Under the pieces are notes generated by a model. That model ran no database searches and was not told where the DNA came from. It worked only from the letters and a program-made list of their open reading frames with translations. A stretch of DNA of 8,595 nucleotides from Nostocaceae cyanobacterium CSSed10_463m. GTDB taxonomy: Bacteria > Cyanobacteriota > Cyanobacteriia > Cyanobacteriales > Nostocaceae. Of this stretch, positions 5,717 through 8,595 are shown piece by piece. The translations under genes and the position numbers were made by a program. The stretch is from contig PWQB01000721.1 of the NCBI GenBank assembly GCA_003556955.1, positions 1 to 8,595 on the forward strand. Reading direction: 5' to 3'. Numbering within the stretch: the stretch's first letter is position 1; the number at the start of each line of letters is the position of its first letter.

Positions 5717-6040
5717 ATGAACAAAAACAAAAAAATATTTTTTGTGATTTTGATGATCGGTACTAACCTATTGGTGTGGTTCACAGGCTTTTGGGGAACA
5801 CCTGTCATAGCATTACCACCGCCAGAAGATATACCAGAAGAAATACTGCGAACAGAAATTATTATAGAGGCGCGATCGCCTGTTGATGGCAAACCCCTCA
5901 ATGCTGCCGAATACGCAGAACTACAAGAACAGCTACAAGTCAGTCCTCCACCCAAACTCAGTCCCGACTTACGGCAGACAATTTACCTCATCCAGTTACG
6001 TAGAGCCTTACTGCAAATTTTCCCCTTTCTAGACATTTAA
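5717..6040 (+). CDS. Small exported protein of unknown function (107 aa)
   Basis: I chose the ATG at 5717 because GAGGAAG (5702-5708) lies about 8 nt upstream; an in-frame GTG at 5708 would overlap that site. The product begins MNKNKK, followed by a hydrophobic stretch (IFFVILMIGTNLLVWFTGFWG) and V-I-A just before LPPPED, a reasonable signal peptidase I site after residue 35 or so. The mature part, about 72 residues, has an acidic proline-rich start, a segment EARSPVDGKPLNAAEYAELQEQLQ, and an amphipathic helix near the end (TIYLIQLRRALLQIFPFL). I recognise it only as a small exported protein probably conserved among cyanobacteria, without a known role. It contains no cysteine, and it may instead stay anchored if the signal is not cleaved. 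It probably shares a transcript with the upstream GST-like gene. Confidence 0.75.
   Translation: MNKNKKIFFVILMIGTNLLVWFTGFWGTPVIALPPPEDIPEEILRTEIIIEARSPVDGKPLNAAEYAELQEQLQVSPPPKLSPDLRQTIYLIQLRRALLQIFPFLDI
5872..5879. repeat. HIP1 octamer GCGATCGC (inside the exported-protein gene)
   Basis: A perfect HIP1 copy within the coding sequence, third in the window. Confidence 0.9.
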
Positions 6041-6240
6041 CAGGTCGCGGAAGTCCCCAAGACTCAATACCCAATCCCCATTCTGATGTACGATAACGGT
6101 GGCGACGAAATTACAAATAAATGTAAACAATAAATTTAGCACCATAAAATTAGCTCTTTTTTGGCACAACCAGGCTGTACTCTATCAAGTCAGCAATGGC
6201 AGTATTTCAATCAATTAGTTTATTTAACGTAGGTAGCTTC

Positions 6241-8532
6241 ATGTCCATGACCACAATTGTCCCAGAACAAGTTCACCGTATAGTCGGGAATCAACATCAC
6301 GATCCCTTTGAAATACTAGGTTCTCATCTCATAGAACAAAATGGCAAAAAAGTCTGGGCTGTGCGAGCCTACCTACCAAATGCCAGTGCAGCTTGGGTAG
6401 TTCTGCCTGAACAACGTCAGGAATACTCAATGCAGACAGTACATGATCCGCATTTTTTTGAATGCACCATTGAATTAGCAGAACTGACAAACTACCAATT
6501 ACGGATCAAAGAAGGTGAGCATGAGCGTGTCACTTATGACCCCTACGCCTTCCGTTCCCCCAAGTTGACGGACTTCGATTTGCATTTGTTTGCCGAAGGC
6601 AATCATCACCGGATCTATGAGAAAATGGGAGCGCATCCCACACAGATCAACGGTGTAAAAGGTATTTATTTTGCCGTTTGGGCCCCCAATGCTCGTAACG
6701 TTTCCTTGCTAGGAGATTTCAACCTCTGGGATGGACGTAAACACCAAATGCGAAAAGGCCCCACCGGAGTTTGGGAATTATTCATTCCTGAAATCAGTGT
6801 AGGAGAGCATTATAAGTATGAAATTAAAAATTTTGAAGGTCATATTTACGAAAAAACCGATCCCTACGGTTTCCAGCAAGAAGCCCGTCCCAAAACAGCA
6901 TCCATTGTTACAGATTTAAATGCTTACACTTGGTCTGACGAAAACTGGATGGAAAAACGTCGTCACACCGACCCCCTCAGCCAACCAATCTCAGTTTACG
7001 AAGTCCATTTAGGTTCTTGGTTACACGCCTCTAGTTCAGAACCAGCTAAATTAACCAACGGTGAAACAGAACCTGTAGTTGTGGTATCTGAACTGAAACC
7101 AGGCGCACGCTTCCTCACCTACAGAGAACTAGCAGACCGATTGATCCCTTATGTGAAAGAATTGGGATACACCCATTTAGAACTGCTACCCATTGCTGAA
7201 CATCCCTTTGATGGTTCTTGGGGTTATCAAGTAACGGGATATTATGCCCCTACCTCAAGATTTGGCAGCGCCGAAGATTTTATGTATTTTGTTGATCAGT
7301 GTCACCAAAATGATTTAGGGGTAATTGTCGATTGGGTTCCCGGTCACTTTCCTAAAGATGGTCATGGTTTAGCCTTCTTCGATGGTAGTCACCTTTATGA
7401 ACACTCCGACCCCCGCAAAGGCGAACATAAAGAATGGGGTACTCTGGTTTTCAACTACAATCGTCACGAAGTCAGGAATTTTCTGGTAGCAAATGCCCTA
7501 TTTTGGTTTGACAAATATCATATAGACGGGATTCGGGTAGATGCTGTAGCCTCAATGCTTTACCTTGACTATTGTCGCCAACCAGGAGAATGGGTAACTA
7601 ACCAGTATGGTGGTAGAGAAAACTTAGAAGCTGCGGATTTTCTGCGTCAAGTCAATCATCTTCTTTTCAGTTATTTTCCTGGTGTTCTCTCAATTGCTGA
7701 AGAATCCACTTCTTGGCCTATGGTATCCTGGCCTACCTACACAGGCGGATTAGGCTTTAACTTAAAGTGGAATATGGGCTGGATGCACGATATGCTCGAT
7801 TACTTCAGCATGGACCCGTGGTTCCGTCAATTCCATCAAAATAACATTACCTTTAGTATGTGGTACAACCACAGTGAAAACTTCATGCTAGCTTTGTCTC
7901 ACGATGAAGTGGTACATGGCAAGAGCAATATCATTGGCAAAATGCCCGGTGATACATGGCAGAAGTTAGCAAATGTGCGTTGTTTATTTAGCTATATGTT
8001 CGCGCACCCAGGGAAGAAAACCATGTTTATGAGCATGGAATTTGGACAATGGAGTGAGTGGAATGTCTGGGCAGACTTAGAGTGGCAATTATTACAATAT
8101 GAAGACCACCAACAATTAAAGCAATTTTTCCAAGACATCAACCATCTCTACCGTTCTGAACCGGCTTTATATACTCAAGATTTTGCTCAGGATGGCTTTG
8201 AATGGATTGATTGTAGCGACAACCGTCATAGTGTGGTTTCCTTTGTCCGTTATGACAAAGATTCTGATGATTTTGTGATCGTGGTTTGTAACTTTACACC
8301 CCAACCCCACTCTCACTACCGCATTGGTGTACCCCAAGAAGGATTTTATACCGAGTTGTTTAACAGTGATGCCCGTCCTTATGGCGGTAGTAATATGGGC
8401 AACTTAGGTGGTAAATGGACTGATAATTGGTCTTTACATAGTCGTCCTTATTCACTGGATTTATGTCTACCTCCTTTGGGTGTATTGATGCTGAAGTTGG
8501 ATAAACAGAAGACAGCCCAAATAATGGAATAA
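6241..8532 (+). CDS. glgB: 1,4-alpha-glucan branching enzyme GlgB
   Basis: GlgB cuts alpha-1,4-glucan chains and reattaches them through alpha-1,6 bonds, creating the branches of cytosolic glycogen. From the ATG at 6241 the protein has 763 residues, normal for cyanobacterial GlgB. An N-terminal region (NQHHDPFEILGSH) and a CBM48-type module (about residues 135-225, GIYFAVWAPNARNVSLLGDF) precede the GH13 barrel. The catalytic blocks are intact: D364-W-V-P-G-H369; G-I-R-V-D434 with the nucleophile; A-E487-E488-S-T with the acid/base; and L-S-H554-D555-E with the third carboxylate. A C-terminal beta domain ends near LGVLMLKL. Residues about 262-287 (SSSEPAKLTNGETEPV...) form an insert absent from the E. 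coli enzyme. A second in-frame ATG at 6196 would add 15 residues; I prefer 6241 because homologues I recall begin MSMTTI. The 200 bp upstream hold no convincing promoter or other element. Confidence 0.96.
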   Translation: MSMTTIVPEQVHRIVGNQHHDPFEILGSHLIEQNGKKVWAVRAYLPNASAAWVVLPEQRQEYSMQTVHDPHFFECTIELAELTNYQLRIKEGEHERVTYDPYAFRSPKLTDFDLHLFAEGNHHRIYEKMGAHPTQINGVKGIYFAVWAPNARNVSLLGDFNLWDGRKHQMRKGPTGVWELFIPEISVGEHYKYEIKNFEGHIYEKTDPYGFQQEARPKTASIVTDLNAYTWSDENWMEKRRHTDPLSQPISVYEVHLGSWLHASSSEPAKLTNGETEPVVVVSELKPGARFLTYRELADRLIPYVKELGYTHLELLPIAEHPFDGSWGYQVTGYYAPTSRFGSAEDFMYFVDQCHQNDLGVIVDWVPGHFPKDGHGLAFFDGSHLYEHSDPRKGEHKEWGTLVFNYNRHEVRNFLVANALFWFDKYHIDGIRVDAVASMLYLDYCRQPGEWVTNQYGGRENLEAADFLRQVNHLLFSYFPGVLSIAEESTSWPMVSWPTYTGGLGFNLKWNMGWMHDMLDYFSMDPWFRQFHQNNITFSMWYNHSENFMLALSHDEVVHGKSNIIGKMPGDTWQKLANVRCLFSYMFAHPGKKTMFMSMEFGQWSEWNVWADLEWQLLQYEDHQQLKQFFQDINHLYRSEPALYTQDFAQDGFEWIDCSDNRHSVVSFVRYDKDSDDFVIVVCNFTPQPHSHYRIGVPQEGFYTELFNSDARPYGGSNMGNLGGKWTDNWSLHSRPYSLDLCLPPLGVLMLKLDKQKTAQIME

Positions 8533-8545
8533 CACTGCACTTTCA

Positions 8546-8568
8546 CCCTCCTCTGGTTTAGGGGAGGG
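8546..8568. terminator. Hairpin after glgB, possible terminator
   Basis: CCCTCCTC (8546-8553) pairs with GGGGAGGG (8561-8568), giving an 8-bp stem with one G-U pair and a 7-nt loop, 13 nt after the glgB stop codon. Only a short TTTT follows, 7 nt beyond the stem, so it is not a textbook intrinsic terminator. GC-rich CCCTCC/GGAGGG palindromes also occur as dispersed repeats in Nostocales, so it may be one of those. The last 27 bases hold nothing further that I can support. Confidence 0.5.
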
Positions 8569-8595
8569 AACATAATTTTGGGATTGTTGATGTGA

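Noticed and set aside
5662..5955. Minus-strand open frame across the GST/exported-protein junction
   Set aside because: Ser/Gly-rich low-complexity translation antisense to two well-supported genes.
6122..6150. TAAAAT with TGTAAA 17 bp upstream as a glgB promoter
   Set aside because: The -35 match is only three of six in an AT-rich stretch; too weak to report as a feature.
1..8595. CRISPR array, toxin-antitoxin pair, phage genes or a defence system
   Set aside because: No regularly spaced direct repeats and no gene with nuclease, toxin, integrase or phage structural motifs were seen; the content is mainly housekeeping.

Overview
The window reads as chromosomal DNA of a filamentous, heterocyst-group (Nostocales-like) cyanobacterium. 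The signs are three copies of the HIP1 octamer GCGATCGC, the gene families present (a cyanobacterial-type GlgB, an FtsI with cyanobacterial features, an exported cyanobacterial small protein), and interspersed palindromic and MITE-like repeats of the kind scattered through Nostoc/Anabaena-type genomes. Nothing here looks like phage, plasmid or a defence island.

Layout. From 1 to 555 runs the 3' part of a GCS2-family (glutamate-cysteine ligase-like) gene on the plus strand. It is followed by an intergenic stretch with a palindromic repeat, and then, convergently on the minus strand (813-about 1378), by a decayed protein-kinase-like gene whose catalytic lobe is still readable. From 1387 to 3991, also minus strand, lie an ftsI (class B penicillin-binding protein) and, directly upstream of it, a bitopic membrane protein with a leucine-zipper segment that I interpret as a candidate FtsL. 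A plausible sigma-70-type promoter sits in front of this pair.

A 487-bp intergenic region separates this division pair from a divergently oriented 54-residue lipoprotein gene (4479-4643). The next 386 bp carry no gene but are dense in inverted repeats: a wide 9-bp inverted repeat, a strong hairpin, an 83-bp MITE-like element with perfect 13-bp ends, and an 8-bp dyad beside a possible promoter. Then, all on the plus strand, come a glutathione S-transferase-like gene, a small exported protein 18 bp behind it, and the glycogen branching enzyme glgB, followed by a hairpin.

Functionally the window is mostly housekeeping: septal peptidoglycan synthesis (FtsI with its putative FtsL partner), glycogen structure (GlgB), and thiol or glutathione metabolism at both ends (GCS2-like ligase, GST-like protein). 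I found no convincing new multi-gene system. The points most worth following up are the FtsL candidate, the decaying kinase, the tiny lipoprotein and the repeat-rich spacer before the GST gene.
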